Positions 1 through 8,073 are shown, numbered from the stretch's first letter. The stretch is DNA of 64,000 bases from Dehalococcoidia bacterium (GCA_040902535.1 JBBDXD010000003.1:94118-158117); one strand, 5' to 3'. Made by a program: numbers and translations. Notes: a model not told the origin generated them from the letters alone.

Positions 1-87
1 CCTCCCGCGCACAGGTCGATCGTCCCTCTCCGCCTGACGGAGAGGGATAAGAGGGGAAGGGTTCGCGGCCAACGAGCCAGACGCCGC
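1..87. repeat. 86-bp direct repeat with hairpin, copy 1
   Basis: First copy of an imperfect direct repeat; the second is at 217-302 and the two differ at only a few bases. Each copy contains a hairpin (CCCTCTCCG / CGGAGAGGG with a 5-base loop, 24-46 here). The same hairpin heads the three tandem units at 7541-7885. The sequence between the copies has no frame with a start codon that I can support, so 1-393 is read as intergenic. Confidence 0.85.
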
Positions 88-216
88 CACAAAAGAGGCC
101 CTCCTCGAAGCCGCCCGCCGAGAAGAACAAAACGCCAAAACCCTCGCGGGCTAACCCCGATCAACAACTCCGCAGATCTCGAAGAGGACTGGGCGCCTGG
201 TTCGCGCCGCACGCGA

Positions 217-302
217 CCTCCCGCGCACAGGTCGATCGTCCCTCTCCGCCTGACGGAGAGGGATAAGAGGGTGAGGTTCGCCGCCAACGAACCAGACGCC
301 GC
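217..302. repeat. 86-bp direct repeat with hairpin, copy 2
   Basis: Second copy of the repeat at 1-87, with its hairpin at 240-262. It lies just upstream of fakA. The fakA frame stays open through it, which could mislead start calling, but the repeat is not part of the protein. Bases 308-344 that follow carry a further degenerate motif (CAGCATCC / CCGCATCC), seen in reverse complement near 39870. Confidence 0.85.
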
Positions 303-393
303 GACTAACGGCTCCCAGCATCCAGCATCCCGCATCCCGCTTCCAATACGGTACGATCCTCCAGAACGCGCACGCACACCAAACAGGGGGAAC

Positions 394-2058
394 ATGGGCA
401 ATCCCCTCATCCGACGACTCCACCACAACGCGCGCAACCCGCGCATCACCGGCCTCACCATCGATGGCGCAACCCTCGCCCGCATGTTCCGCGCCGGCGC
501 CGCCGCCCTCCGCGCCCAGGCCGACGCCATCAACGCCATCAACGTCTTCCCCGTCCCCGACGGCGACACCGGCACCAACTTGTCGCTGACCATGCAGGCC
601 GCGGCGGGCGCCATCACACTCGACGACGAACGCAGTGCCGAAGTCGTCGCGACGGCCGCCGCGAAGGCCGCACTCATGGGCGCCAAAGGCAACTCCGGCG
701 TCATCCTGTCGCAGATCCTCGCCGGCTTCGCGGCCATGCCCGATCACGACGCCGCGCTCGACGGCGCATCACTCGCCCGCGCCTTCGCCCGCGCCCGAGA
801 CGCCGCGTATAAGGTCGTCTCGCAGCCGAAGGAGGGCACCATCCTCACCGCCATCGCTGCCGCCGCCGACGCCGCGGCGCTCGCCGGCAACGCGTCGACC
901 GTCATCGTGCTCGACGCCGTCGTCACCGCCACGCGTGAAGCCGTCGATCGCACGCCGGACTTGCTGCCGGTGCTGAAGGAAGCCGGCGTCGTCGATGCCG
1001 GCGCCCAGGGCCTCTACGTCCTGCTCGATGGCATGTTGCGCGGCCTCCGCGGCGAAGAAGGCGCTACCGCCGCCGCCGATCTCGGCGCCATCGACCCGGC
1101 ATGGCTCGCCGCCACCGTACGCACGCACGCGCACGGCGACGCACAGTCCGGCTTCTGCACCGAGTTCGTCGTCACCGGCGCTGCGATCGACGCCGACGCG
1201 CTGCGCACCCGCATGCACGCGCTCGGCAACAGCGTGCTCGTCGTCGGCGGCGATGACGTCGTGCGCGTCCACGTCCACACGCACGTCCCCGACGACGCGC
1301 TCGCGCACGCCCGCACCCTCGGCGACGTCTCGCACGAAAAAGTCGACGACATGGAGGCGCAGTTCCGCGCCCTCGCCGCATCTTCTCCATCCGTCGCGCC
1401 GACGGAAGGCATCGCCGTCGTCGCCGTCGCGCTCGGCGACGGCATCGCCGAACTCTTCGAGTCGATGGGCGCGCGCGTCGTCCGCGGCGGCCAGACGATG
1501 AATCCGTCAGCGGGCGACATCCGCGCCGCCATCGAGGCCACCGGCGCGTCCGAAGTCATCGTCCTGCCCGACAACAAGAACGTCGTCATGGCCGCCAAAC
1601 TCGCCGCCGAAGGCCTTGCGACGCTCGTCGCCGTCGTCGAGACCCGCAGCATCCCGCAGGGAGTCGCCGCCCTCGTCGCGCTCAACACCGAAGCGCCGTT
1701 CGACGAAAACGTCGCCGCCATGAACGACGCCATCGCATCCGTCACGACCGCCGAGATCACGCTCGCCGCCCGCCCGACGCGCATCCACGACATCGACGTC
1801 CGCGCAGGCCAGCCGATCGGCCTCATCGATGGCGATCTCGCCGTCGCCGCCGAGACGATCGCCGAGGCCGCGCATCAATGCGTCGCGCGCATCCTCGCCG
1901 CGCGCGACGCGTCGCTCATCACGCTGTACGTCGGCGAAGGCGAGACCGAAGACGCGGCGAACGCCATCGCCGACGGTCTGCGCGAGCGTCACGGCCTCGA
2001 TGTAGACGTCGTGCACGGCGGCCAGCCGCACTACCCGTACTTCGTGGGCGTCGAATGA
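394..2058 (+). CDS. fakA: Fatty acid kinase catalytic subunit, DAK2/DhaL family (YloV/FakA-like)
   Basis: Likely the ATP-dependent kinase that phosphorylates exogenous fatty acids held by a FakB partner, feeding them into phospholipid synthesis. The 554-aa product has an N-terminal DhaL-type domain with the motif NVFPVPDGDTGTN (residues 50-62), whose Asp residues bind Mg-ATP in this family, and a long C-terminal part typical of the YloV fusion family. The ATG at 394 is chosen because AGGGGG lies just before it and the family begins here; the frame is open further upstream only through repeat DNA. The stop overlaps the next start (ATGA at 2055-2058), so it is coupled to the fakB-like gene. Confidence 0.9.
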   Translation: MGNPLIRRLHHNARNPRITGLTIDGATLARMFRAGAAALRAQADAINAINVFPVPDGDTGTNLSLTMQAAAGAITLDDERSAEVVATAAAKAALMGAKGNSGVILSQILAGFAAMPDHDAALDGASLARAFARARDAAYKVVSQPKEGTILTAIAAAADAAALAGNASTVIVLDAVVTATREAVDRTPDLLPVLKEAGVVDAGAQGLYVLLDGMLRGLRGEEGATAAADLGAIDPAWLAATVRTHAHGDAQSGFCTEFVVTGAAIDADALRTRMHALGNSVLVVGGDDVVRVHVHTHVPDDALAHARTLGDVSHEKVDDMEAQFRALAASSPSVAPTEGIAVVAVALGDGIAELFESMGARVVRGGQTMNPSAGDIRAAIEATGASEVIVLPDNKNVVMAAKLAAEGLATLVAVVETRSIPQGVAALVALNTEAPFDENVAAMNDAIASVTTAEITLAARPTRIHDIDVRAGQPIGLIDGDLAVAAETIAEAAHQCVARILAARDASLITLYVGEGETEDAANAIADGLRERHGLDVDVVHGGQPHYPYFVGVE

Positions 2059-2900
2059 CCGTCACTCCGCAGGCGTGCCGCATCGTCACCGACAGCACGT
2101 CCGATATCTCGAAGCCCCTCGCCGGCGAGTTCGGCATCACCGTCGTGCCGCTCACCGTGCAGTTCGGCGCCCAGTCCTTTCGCGACGGCATCGACCTCAC
2201 CGCCGATGACTTCTACCAGCGCCTGTCGTCGACGAAAGAACTGCCGCAGACGTCGCAACCGCCGCCCGCGCTGTTCGAGCACGCGTACCGCCACCTGATC
2301 ACCCGGGGCGATGTCGTCTCCGTGCACCTCTCGCACAAGTTCAGCGGCACCGTCGAGACCGCGCGCTCAGTCGCCGCCGAAGTCGCACCCGAAAGAATCA
2401 CCGTCGTCGACTCCGGCAGCGTGTCGATGGGCCTCGGCATGTGCGTGCTCGCCGCCGCCCGCGCCGCGCAGTCAGGCGCGTCGATGCAGGAGTGCGCCGC
2501 CGCCGCGCAGTCGGTCGCGGAACGCGTGCACGTCGCCGTCGCCTTCGAGACGCTCGAGTACCTGCGACGCGGCGGTCGCATCGGCCGCGCCAGCGCCTTT
2601 CTCGGCGGCCTGCTGCGCCTCAAGCCCGTCCTCACCGTGAAAGACGGCGAAGCGTTTCCCGTCACCCGCGCCCGCTCGCGCCGGAAAGCCATCGACGAGA
2701 TCTGCGACCTGATCACGAAATTCGATCGCGTCACCGACGTCGCGATCGCCCACACCACCACCCCCGAAGACGCCGCGATGCTCGCCCAGCGCGCCCGCAC
2801 CCTCGCCCCAGCAGCCACCCTCCACGAGGTCCGCTTCGGCCCCGTCCTCGGCACCCACGGCGGCCCCGGCATGCTCGGCGTCGCCGTCGTCGAGGGGTGA
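2055..2900 (+). CDS. DegV family fatty acid-binding protein (FakB-like)
   Basis: A 281-aa DegV protein, the family that binds a fatty acid and presents its carboxylate to FakA. Visible hallmarks are TDSTSDI at residues 12-18, the SHKFSGT loop at 93-99 that contacts the carboxylate in characterised FakB proteins, and a late GPVLGTHGGPG segment that also lines the head-group pocket. The start codon overlaps the fakA stop by four bases, so the two are translated together as a kinase plus carrier pair. The symbol is left empty because several fakB paralogues can exist per genome. Confidence 0.9.
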   Translation: MTVTPQACRIVTDSTSDISKPLAGEFGITVVPLTVQFGAQSFRDGIDLTADDFYQRLSSTKELPQTSQPPPALFEHAYRHLITRGDVVSVHLSHKFSGTVETARSVAAEVAPERITVVDSGSVSMGLGMCVLAAARAAQSGASMQECAAAAQSVAERVHVAVAFETLEYLRRGGRIGRASAFLGGLLRLKPVLTVKDGEAFPVTRARSRRKAIDEICDLITKFDRVTDVAIAHTTTPEDAAMLAQRARTLAPAATLHEVRFGPVLGTHGGPGMLGVAVVEG

Positions 2901-2905
2901 CGTCG

Positions 2906-3436
2906 TTAGTCGCTGAACACCGAAGACAACGGACGAGTCTCCACCAGCGCTAGCTGTCCGGGACGAACGCGAGGCTCGAACACCGCGATAACGTTCCCGA
3001 TGCCCGTCGACGATGGAGCAAGCACACCCTGGTAGATCAAGTAGTGCGCCGTCTCGCCGACGGCCTGGCATGCACGCCGGTCCGACGACTCGATGTCCGC
3101 GAGTGAGAGGCCAACCGCCTCGAGCGAGCCGGGCGCGGTGAGATCGAGCAACTCGATGTTTGTGAGCTGGAACGTGTGTATCGAGCGCGGAGCGAACGAC
3201 GAAGCTCCTCTGGCTTGGGTTTCGGCGACCTTTAGGAACTCCGCCACGCATGTCTCTTCAGGGAACGCCAAATAGACGGTCGAAACGACGTCCGGCGGAT
3301 TCCACCGCCCTCCGAACAGCAGTGCTCCGCGGCCCGACATGGGATCGCGACCGGTAGATGTGTGCCGATATGCGACACCAGACCAACGGGTCGAACCAAG
3401 GTCGCTGACCTGCTGTAGAAGATCCCGCGCCGGCAA
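2906..3436 (-). CDS. RES domain toxin
   Basis: A 176-aa protein with the RES pattern: an early Arg (YRHTS, about residue 24), GGRWNPP at 42-48, a conserved Glu in CVAEF, and a late Ser in APSSTG. Characterised RES toxins (ParT, MbcT) destroy NAD+ or modify a PRPP synthase by an ART-like fold; which of these applies here cannot be told from sequence. The TTG start abuts the stop of the Xre gene with no gap, and GGAG lies about a dozen bases upstream inside that gene, so the pair is co-translated. Base composition is clearly AT-richer than in fakB or the patatin gene, which points to horizontal transfer. Confidence 0.85.
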   Translation of the reverse strand: MPARDLLQQVSDLGSTRWSGVAYRHTSTGRDPMSGRGALLFGGRWNPPDVVSTVYLAFPEETCVAEFLKVAETQARGASSFAPRSIHTFQLTNIELLDLTAPGSLEAVGLSLADIESSDRRACQAVGETAHYLIYQGVLAPSSTGIGNVIAVFEPRVRPGQLALVETRPLSSVFSD

Positions 3437-3775
3437 CTAAGCGACGACTCCGTCCGCAAGCGCCTCGATCAGTGCGAGAACAGTCTTGTAGTCACCGCGG
3501 TGAATGCGTGCCGCGGGAGTGTCACCATCCAGCAGTGCGTTTGGAGAAAAGATCCATACGTTAGCGTCTTCAGGTCGCAAGACACTTGCGAGTTGTTCTC
3601 CAATGAACGCGAGCTCAAGAAGCCGCTGTTTGGTTAGCTTTTGGGGGCGAACGTCACCCGCTGACCATCGTCCTACGGCGCGAGGAGACGAACCGACGAT
3701 TTGCGCCACTTCCTCCTGTGTGAGAGAGAGGTGGTCTGAGAGATAGCGCACTTTTTCTGCAATTGCCGTTGGCAA
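3437..3775 (-). CDS. Xre/MbcA/ParS-type antitoxin
   Basis: A 112-aa antitoxin for the adjacent RES toxin. Residues 15-45 form a helix-turn-helix (LTQEEVAQIVGSSPRAVGRW) and the C-terminal half ends in the toxin-binding part with the family signature of a terminal 'G-x(3)-V-L-x-L-I-E-A-L-A-x-G' stretch (YKTVLALIEALADGVVA). This family represses its own operon and occludes the toxin active site. It starts 16 bases after the stop of the broken upstream gene, so all three genes probably share the promoter at 5021-5050. Confidence 0.85.
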   Translation of the reverse strand: MPTAIAEKVRYLSDHLSLTQEEVAQIVGSSPRAVGRWSAGDVRPQKLTKQRLLELAFIGEQLASVLRPEDANVWIFSPNALLDGDTPAARIHRGDYKTVLALIEALADGVVA

Positions 3776-3791
3776 TGTATTCCTCTCGGTT

Positions 3792-4580
3792 CTAAGCTGA
3801 CTTGGATGCGTCGATTCGTCGGTCTACCTGAGTGAGTAGAGCGTTCATCGTTCGAGTGCCAATCTTCTCTTGCGTCTTAAATTTACGAGTGTATGTCGGA
3901 AGTTGGTGCGCGTTTAGCCTCTCGCGGAACTCGATCGCGGTACGCAAGCGGTCGCGTTCGTGGCTCGGTCGCCACGCCGGCGGATACCTGAGGATCTCCT
4001 CGACCCGAGAGGCCCGGGAATGCAAGTAATGTGCCCGAGGATCGTTCACTGGCGCGTCGATCTGTTTTGCACACCCACCGAGGTCACAGGCCAAACGAGT
4101 GCGAATGGACTCATCAGAGTAGAGTGCTTGCGCCAATCTTCTCGGCACAGTTCCTTCCGCGAGCGGTAGAAAGACACCGGCTGTGGGACCGCCCGAGGGC
4201 TTGGCCTGTCCGGTCAGGCGGCGTTGTCGGCTCATTACACCGGAGTGGTCGAATCGTTCGCGATAGCCGATGCCGGTTGAGTACGCATCAACCACGTTGA
4301 GCGCCAGCGCTGTTTGGCCGATGTCGCCTTGAAACCCGAGCGAGACGCGAATACCTGCTAGCTTGAACGCTTCAAGGATCTCGAACACCGTTGCGACCTT
4401 CCTCGGCCCTTCCTCATCCCCACCGACGGGCGACAGCCGGAGATCAACTGATTCGAGCCCAAGTCGCGAGTATTGGCGGACAGCCGACGCAAGTCGCTCT
4501 GCGTTCCTCAAGGTCGCGAGCGGCGCCGAAAGTATCGCCCTGACAGGTATCCCCTTGCTTCGGAATGCCTGAACAGTCAT
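3792..4580 (-). CDS. C-terminal part of an unrecognised cassette protein (broken by frameshift)
   Basis: A 262-aa frame without a family I recognise. It starts by ATGA overlap with the stop of the frame at 4577-4969, but its frame stays open and protein-like upstream of this ATG back to about 4652 (residues THFY-type text such as VAPHFYAESDGLIEVNQEL). That means the ATG is internal to one longer gene split by a -1 frameshift near 4650-4656. Alternating short beta-like and helical segments (RAILSAPLATL, VDLRLSP, IRVSLGFQGDIG) suggest a TIM-barrel-like fold, then a basic C-terminal tail. It is the first gene of the RES/Xre cassette and shares its low G+C. Confidence 0.65.
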   Translation of the reverse strand: MTVQAFRSKGIPVRAILSAPLATLRNAERLASAVRQYSRLGLESVDLRLSPVGGDEEGPRKVATVFEILEAFKLAGIRVSLGFQGDIGQTALALNVVDAYSTGIGYRERFDHSGVMSRQRRLTGQAKPSGGPTAGVFLPLAEGTVPRRLAQALYSDESIRTRLACDLGGCAKQIDAPVNDPRAHYLHSRASRVEEILRYPPAWRPSHERDRLRTAIEFRERLNAHQLPTYTRKFKTQEKIGTRTMNALLTQVDRRIDASKSA

Positions 4581-4969
4581 TCCAGCGAGTTCTTGGTTAA
4601 CCTCGATGAGGCCGTCCGATTCCGCGTAAAAGTGAGGTGCGACGAGGGTGTTGCGTGTTCAATCTGCGGTCCGACAACCCGCTCTACAAGTTCCACCTGT
4701 TTCGAGGGCTTCGTGAACTCAAAGGGATCAATGGGAAGGGCGTCCCAGTAGTCAAGATTTCCGCCCCTGAAACCAAGTTCAACGAGACGTTCTGTAAGTG
4801 GCTCGACGAGAACCCCGATCCCCTTCGCTCGCGCCGCATCGATGACGACGGAGTGACGCCGGAGGTGGTTCGCGTCAACGATGAACGCGTCGATCCCAAC
4901 GGGCTCGGATGAGATGAACTCATCCGTTACCTTGTGGTCGTCCCTACCCAGGCGGATTTCGAGCCCCAT
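4577..4969 (-). CDS. N-terminal part of the same unrecognised cassette protein
   Basis: The first 106 or so codons read as a normal protein (AFIVDANHLRRHSVVIDA, GIGVLVEPLTERL); after about base 4652 the frame turns into Ser/Thr/Arg-rich shadow text and stops at 4577. Joining codons up to 4652 to the frame of 3792-4580 gives a continuous product of about 392 aa. The ATG at 4969 is preceded by GGGAGA at a good distance; a TTG at 5005 in the same frame is less likely. No classical slippery heptamer lies at the junction, so a true one-base deletion or a sequencing error is more likely than programmed frameshifting. Confidence 0.65.
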   Translation of the reverse strand: MGLEIRLGRDDHKVTDEFISSEPVGIDAFIVDANHLRRHSVVIDAARAKGIGVLVEPLTERLVELGFRGGNLDYWDALPIDPFEFTKPSKQVELVERVVGPQIEHATPSSHLTFTRNRTASSRLTKNSLE

Positions 4970-5020
4970 TAGATCTCTCCCGACATAATGACAGACGATT
5001 AACAAGTCGTTTCAGGCGCC

Positions 5021-5050
5021 ATTGTACAGGACAGAACCACCGCCAGTCAA
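5021..5050 (-). promoter_or_regulatory. Promoter of the RES/Xre cassette
   Basis: On the minus strand TTGACT (5050-5045) and TACAAT (5026-5021) are separated by 18 bases. Transcription would start near 5014 and leave about 45 bases of leader before the ATG at 4969. It is the only good promoter match upstream of the three-gene cassette. MbcA/ParS-type antitoxins normally repress such a promoter, but I see no clear palindrome over it. Confidence 0.65.
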
Positions 5051-5190
5051 CAGCACCCCTTGACACCCACCCCACCCCGATACCCAATCGACACTTGACC
5101 ACCCCGGCCCGCAACCCCCACACTCGCCCGTACGTTATCTTATGTATGGAACAGGAGTGGACTCGGGACCCCGCCGGTAGGGAGCACCAC

Positions 5191-6081
5191 ATGCCCAGGC
5201 AACTCAAGCTCGGTCTCGCCCTCGGCGCCGGCGGCACCAAGGGCGCCGCCCACGTCGGCGTCCTCCGCGTCCTCGAACACGCCGGCATCCGCCCCGATGT
5301 CATCGCCGGCACCAGCGTCGGCAGCCTCTACGGCGGCGCCTTCGCCGTCGGGCGCACCGCCGCCGAGATGGAAGACGGCATCCGCACCTGCCCCCCCAAC
5401 GACGTCATCCAGTTCTTCCGCCACCGCCTCAAGATCCGCCACCGCAACCGCCTCGCCCGACGCTTCTACGAGGCGCTCGCCGGCTGGAACATCGAAGACC
5501 TGCCGATTAAATACGCCGCCACCGCCTCCGACATTGTCGAGCGCGGCCCCGTCGCCATCGACCGCGGCCCCATCATCGATGCCATCGAAGCCAGCATCGC
5601 CATCCCCGTGATCGCCCGCCCCGTGCTCTACCAGGGCCGCTACCTGCTCGACGGCGGGTTCTGGGACAGCGCCCCCGTCGACGCCGCCGTCGGCCTCGGC
5701 GCCGATGTCGTCGTCGCGGTTGAACTCGGCAAGCCCCTCAGCCTGCCCGAAGTCTGTCACCGGCCCGCCGCCTGGATCGCCGGGCGCCTCGCCAAGGCCG
5801 CACTGCACCGCACGATCGCCGGCGTGCCCTTCACACTCCATGCCGCGACGACGCCGCTCAAGCCGGGACGCACCGCCCAGCTCGTCATCCGCCCGCGTGG
5901 CATCTCGCGCATTCGCGGCAACTCGCCCTTCCACATGGTCGACGTGCTCGAAGCCGGCATCGCCGCCGCCGAAGCCGCGCTGCCCTCGATCAAGGCGCTG
6001 CTCGCCGGCGAGCCGCTACCCGCCGAAGCGACCGAACTCATCGCCAACCCCAAGCTAGCCACCGACCTCGGCGCCACCTAA
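5191..6081 (+). CDS. Patatin-like phospholipase (RssA/YlbK type)
   Basis: A 296-aa soluble lipid acyl hydrolase of the patatin fold. Visible residues are the glycine-rich oxyanion motif GAGGTKG (12-18), the nucleophile elbow GTSVG with Ser42, and the catalytic dyad Asp154 in DGGFWDSAP. There is no signal peptide or membrane segment, as in bacterial single-domain patatins of the RssA group. GGAG at 5180-5183 supports the ATG at 5191; the upstream in-frame start at 5095 would add a proline-rich non-conserved stretch. It is monocistronic, divergent from the RES/Xre cassette. The substrate is not known. Confidence 0.88.
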   Translation: MPRQLKLGLALGAGGTKGAAHVGVLRVLEHAGIRPDVIAGTSVGSLYGGAFAVGRTAAEMEDGIRTCPPNDVIQFFRHRLKIRHRNRLARRFYEALAGWNIEDLPIKYAATASDIVERGPVAIDRGPIIDAIEASIAIPVIARPVLYQGRYLLDGGFWDSAPVDAAVGLGADVVVAVELGKPLSLPEVCHRPAAWIAGRLAKAALHRTIAGVPFTLHAATTPLKPGRTAQLVIRPRGISRIRGNSPFHMVDVLEAGIAAAEAALPSIKALLAGEPLPAEATELIANPKLATDLGAT

Positions 6082-6321
6082 CCGGCACTACGTAGCCCCG
6101 GAGCGTCAACTCCGCCCCGGCGATGCGCAGCATCGCCACCCCTGCCAAAGACCTCTGCGTCTCTGCGGCTCTGCGGTGAACATCAAGCCCGTTAGACTTC
6201 TGCGAACGGTCAAACGAAAAAGACGTAGCTGCGGAGCTTCAGTTCCGCCCCGGCGCGCAGCATCGCCATCTTTAAAGAAAACGTCTCTGTGTCTCTGTGC
6301 CTCTGTGGTTCCTCACCCGCC
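6082..6321. repeat. Intergenic spacer with two repeat families, two copies each
   Basis: Between convergent genes. Family F, 'ACGTAG-x-CGGAGC-TTCA-CTCCGCCCCGGCG...GCAGCATCGCCA', occurs at 6090-6138 and 6223-6268; its core can fold (CGGAG/CTCCG). Family C, a run of CTCTGCG/CTCTGTG triplet-like units ending in GGTGAA or GGTT, follows each copy at 6151-6180 and 6282-6311. So the spacer looks like a duplicated F+C block. No gene is supported here. Confidence 0.8.
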
Positions 6322-7482
6322 TCACTCCGCCTCAAACTCGTACGCAGCACCCTCAAGCGACGGCAGCGTCTCCTGCAAAAACCGCAGCGACGCTTCGTCG
6401 TCCCGAAGATACGCGTCGAAGAACGGCGTCGCGTACAGCCGCAGTTCGCGGTTTTGCTCCTCGAGCGTCAGCTTCGGCGCACCGAGCGGGTTGGCCGCGT
6501 CGCCGCACGCACGGTCGCCGTCATCGACGCCTTGGCCATCGCCGGGCGTTGCATCGCCGCCGCGTCCGGTGAGATTGAGCACGCCCTGCGCGACCACCGC
6601 ATCGTCGATGTCCGCGAACGAGAAGCGCACGTGGTTCGCGCCCCTCACCTCCACCCAGTAGCGCGGCGCCGCCGCCAAATCGTACGCCCTGCGGTTGCCG
6701 GCGCGCGGCACGATCAGGTCCTCAGAACCCGTCAGGAACATCATCGGGATCGCGACGTCGGTCTCCGTGTTCTCGTCGTACACGCACCCGCTCGCCGAGA
6801 TCGTCAGCCCCGCGTCGATCCGCTCGTCGCGTTCGACGCCGTACACCTCGTACAGGCCGATCAGCGCCGTGAAGCCGCCGAGCGAATGCCCCGTCAGCGC
6901 GATGCGCTCGCCATCGACCGCGCCTTGCAGCAGGTGTCCCTGCGTTTCGTTGAAGCTCAGCATGGTGTCCACGACGTACGACACGTCGCCCGGCTGGTTG
7001 ACGACGTCCATGAAGCGCACGCCGCCCGGCGTGCCGATGCGCGTCAGCGGGAAGTCCGGCGCCGCCACGACGTAGCCGTGGCTCGCCAGGTGACGCGTGT
7101 AGTCCGGCGAAAACAACCGCGACGAACTGAGCCCGTGCGCGAAGATGATCAGCGGATACGGCGCGCCGCTCTCGTCGACGAGCAGTTCGCGGCCGTCTGG
7201 CTTCGCAGCGTCGGCGACCGCCGGATACCACACCTCCGTCGGCAGACGACGCTCGTCCGTGCCGGGGACGTCGCCGCTCGCCGACGTCGGCCGCGTCGTA
7301 TCCACCAGCTCGTACGTCGCGACGCCCACCGCGTACGGCCCTGGCGCCGTCACATCCTCAACCGTCAGCGCCTCGACCGACGCCTCGGCCGTCACCTGCG
7401 CGCCGTCGCCGCCGTCATCAGAGCACGCGGCCAGCAGCACCACCGCCGCCAGCCACAGCGCCATCCACCGCATCCGCCGCAT
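6322..7482 (-). CDS. Lipoprotein alpha/beta hydrolase, PAF-acetylhydrolase-like
   Basis: A 386-aa exported esterase-like enzyme. The N-terminus is a lipoprotein signal (hydrophobic stretch ending LLAAC, lipidated Cys20), followed by a short acidic linker. The catalytic triad is visible as Ser200 in GHSLGG, Asp255 in SEDLIVP and His284 in ANHVRF, and HGLSS at 116-120 forms the oxyanion region, an arrangement like PAF acetylhydrolases and chlorophyllase-type hydrolases. The ATG at 7482 is chosen because it begins the signal peptide; another ATG nine bases on is possible. Upstream in-frame codons fall in repeat DNA. Substrate unknown. Confidence 0.85.
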   Translation of the reverse strand: MRRMRWMALWLAAVVLLAACSDDGGDGAQVTAEASVEALTVEDVTAPGPYAVGVATYELVDTTRPTSASGDVPGTDERRLPTEVWYPAVADAAKPDGRELLVDESGAPYPLIIFAHGLSSSRLFSPDYTRHLASHGYVVAAPDFPLTRIGTPGGVRFMDVVNQPGDVSYVVDTMLSFNETQGHLLQGAVDGERIALTGHSLGGFTALIGLYEVYGVERDERIDAGLTISASGCVYDENTETDVAIPMMFLTGSEDLIVPRAGNRRAYDLAAAPRYWVEVRGANHVRFSFADIDDAVVAQGVLNLTGRGGDATPGDGQGVDDGDRACGDAANPLGAPKLTLEEQNRELRLYATPFFDAYLRDDEASLRFLQETLPSLEGAAYEFEAE

Positions 7483-7540
7483 CGCAATCACCACTAGACG
7501 GTACCCACCACATCGAGCGGTGGAAAGAGTCATTCGGGTC

Positions 7541-7885
7541 TCCCCCTCTCCGCCCGACGGAGAGGGGGCCGGGGGGTGAGGTCCCCCGTCATTCAGAGCG
7601 AAGCGAAGAATCTCCCAGCACGACAACCATCAACCCACGCACCACCCTCGCACCCGAAACCGACACTCACTCACCAAGCTCCCCCTCTCCGCCTGACGGA
7701 GAGGGGGCCGGGGGGTGAGGCTCCCCGTCATTCAGAGCGAAGCGAAGAATCTCCTAGCACGACAACCACGTCGCACCCGAAGCCGACACTCACTCAAGCT
7801 CCCCCTCTCCGCCCGACGGAGAGGGGGCCGGGGGGTGAGGCTCCCCGTCATTCAGAGCGAAGCGAAGAATCTCCCAGCACGACAC
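7541..7885. repeat. Tandem array of three 120-140 bp intergenic repeat units
   Basis: Units begin at 7541, 7681 and 7801. Each starts with the hairpin CCCCTCTCCG/CGGAGAGGGG, continues with GGCCGGGGGGTGAGG, and then carries a GTCATTCAGAGCGAAGCGA element followed by AATCTCC and a less conserved tail. The third unit is truncated. Spacing is irregular (140, 120 and about 85 bp) and nearly all of each unit is repeat, unlike a CRISPR. The hairpin is shared with 24-46 and 240-262. Confidence 0.9.
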
Positions 7886-7915
7886 TCTCGACCCGCGCAC
7901 CAACCGCCGCATAAC

Positions 7916-8053
7916 CGTCATCCTGAGCAAAGCGAAGGATCCCGCCTTCGCAGACGCACCGCGGCCAGCCGCTACCACGCTCCCCAAAACCTCTGTGCCT
8001 CTGTGCCCTCTGTGGTGAAAGCAACCCCAACCGCTCTGCGCCTCTGCGGTGAA
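7916..8053. repeat. Further dispersed repeats downstream of the kinase-like gene
   Basis: Bases 7916-7965 carry a GTCATCCTGAGCAAAGCGA variant followed by AGGATCCCGC and TTCGCAGACGCACCG; nearly the same 50 bp recur at 8839-8885. Two family C runs follow at 7989-8019 and 8033-8053, ending about 20 bases before the stop of the gene at 8074. The spacer 7483-8073 therefore consists almost wholly of repeats and holds no supported gene. Confidence 0.8.
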
Positions 8054-8073
8054 CACACCTCCAGCATCGCACG

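Noticed and set aside
38-154. C-terminal tail of an upstream gene
   Set aside because: The frame ending at 152-154 is closed by a stop at 35-37 and has no start codon between; it also runs through repeat DNA.
4648-4660. Programmed ribosomal frameshift site
   Set aside because: The junction has no X-XXY-YYZ slippery heptamer and no obvious following stem, so a mutation or read error is preferred.
5060-5100. Promoter for the patatin gene (TTGACA at 5060, TTGACC at 5095)
   Set aside because: Neither has an acceptable -10 box at 16-18 bases; the region is C-rich and the match may be chance.
7541-7885. CRISPR array
   Set aside because: Units are 120-140 bp and almost wholly repeat, spacing is uneven, there are only three, and no cas genes are present.
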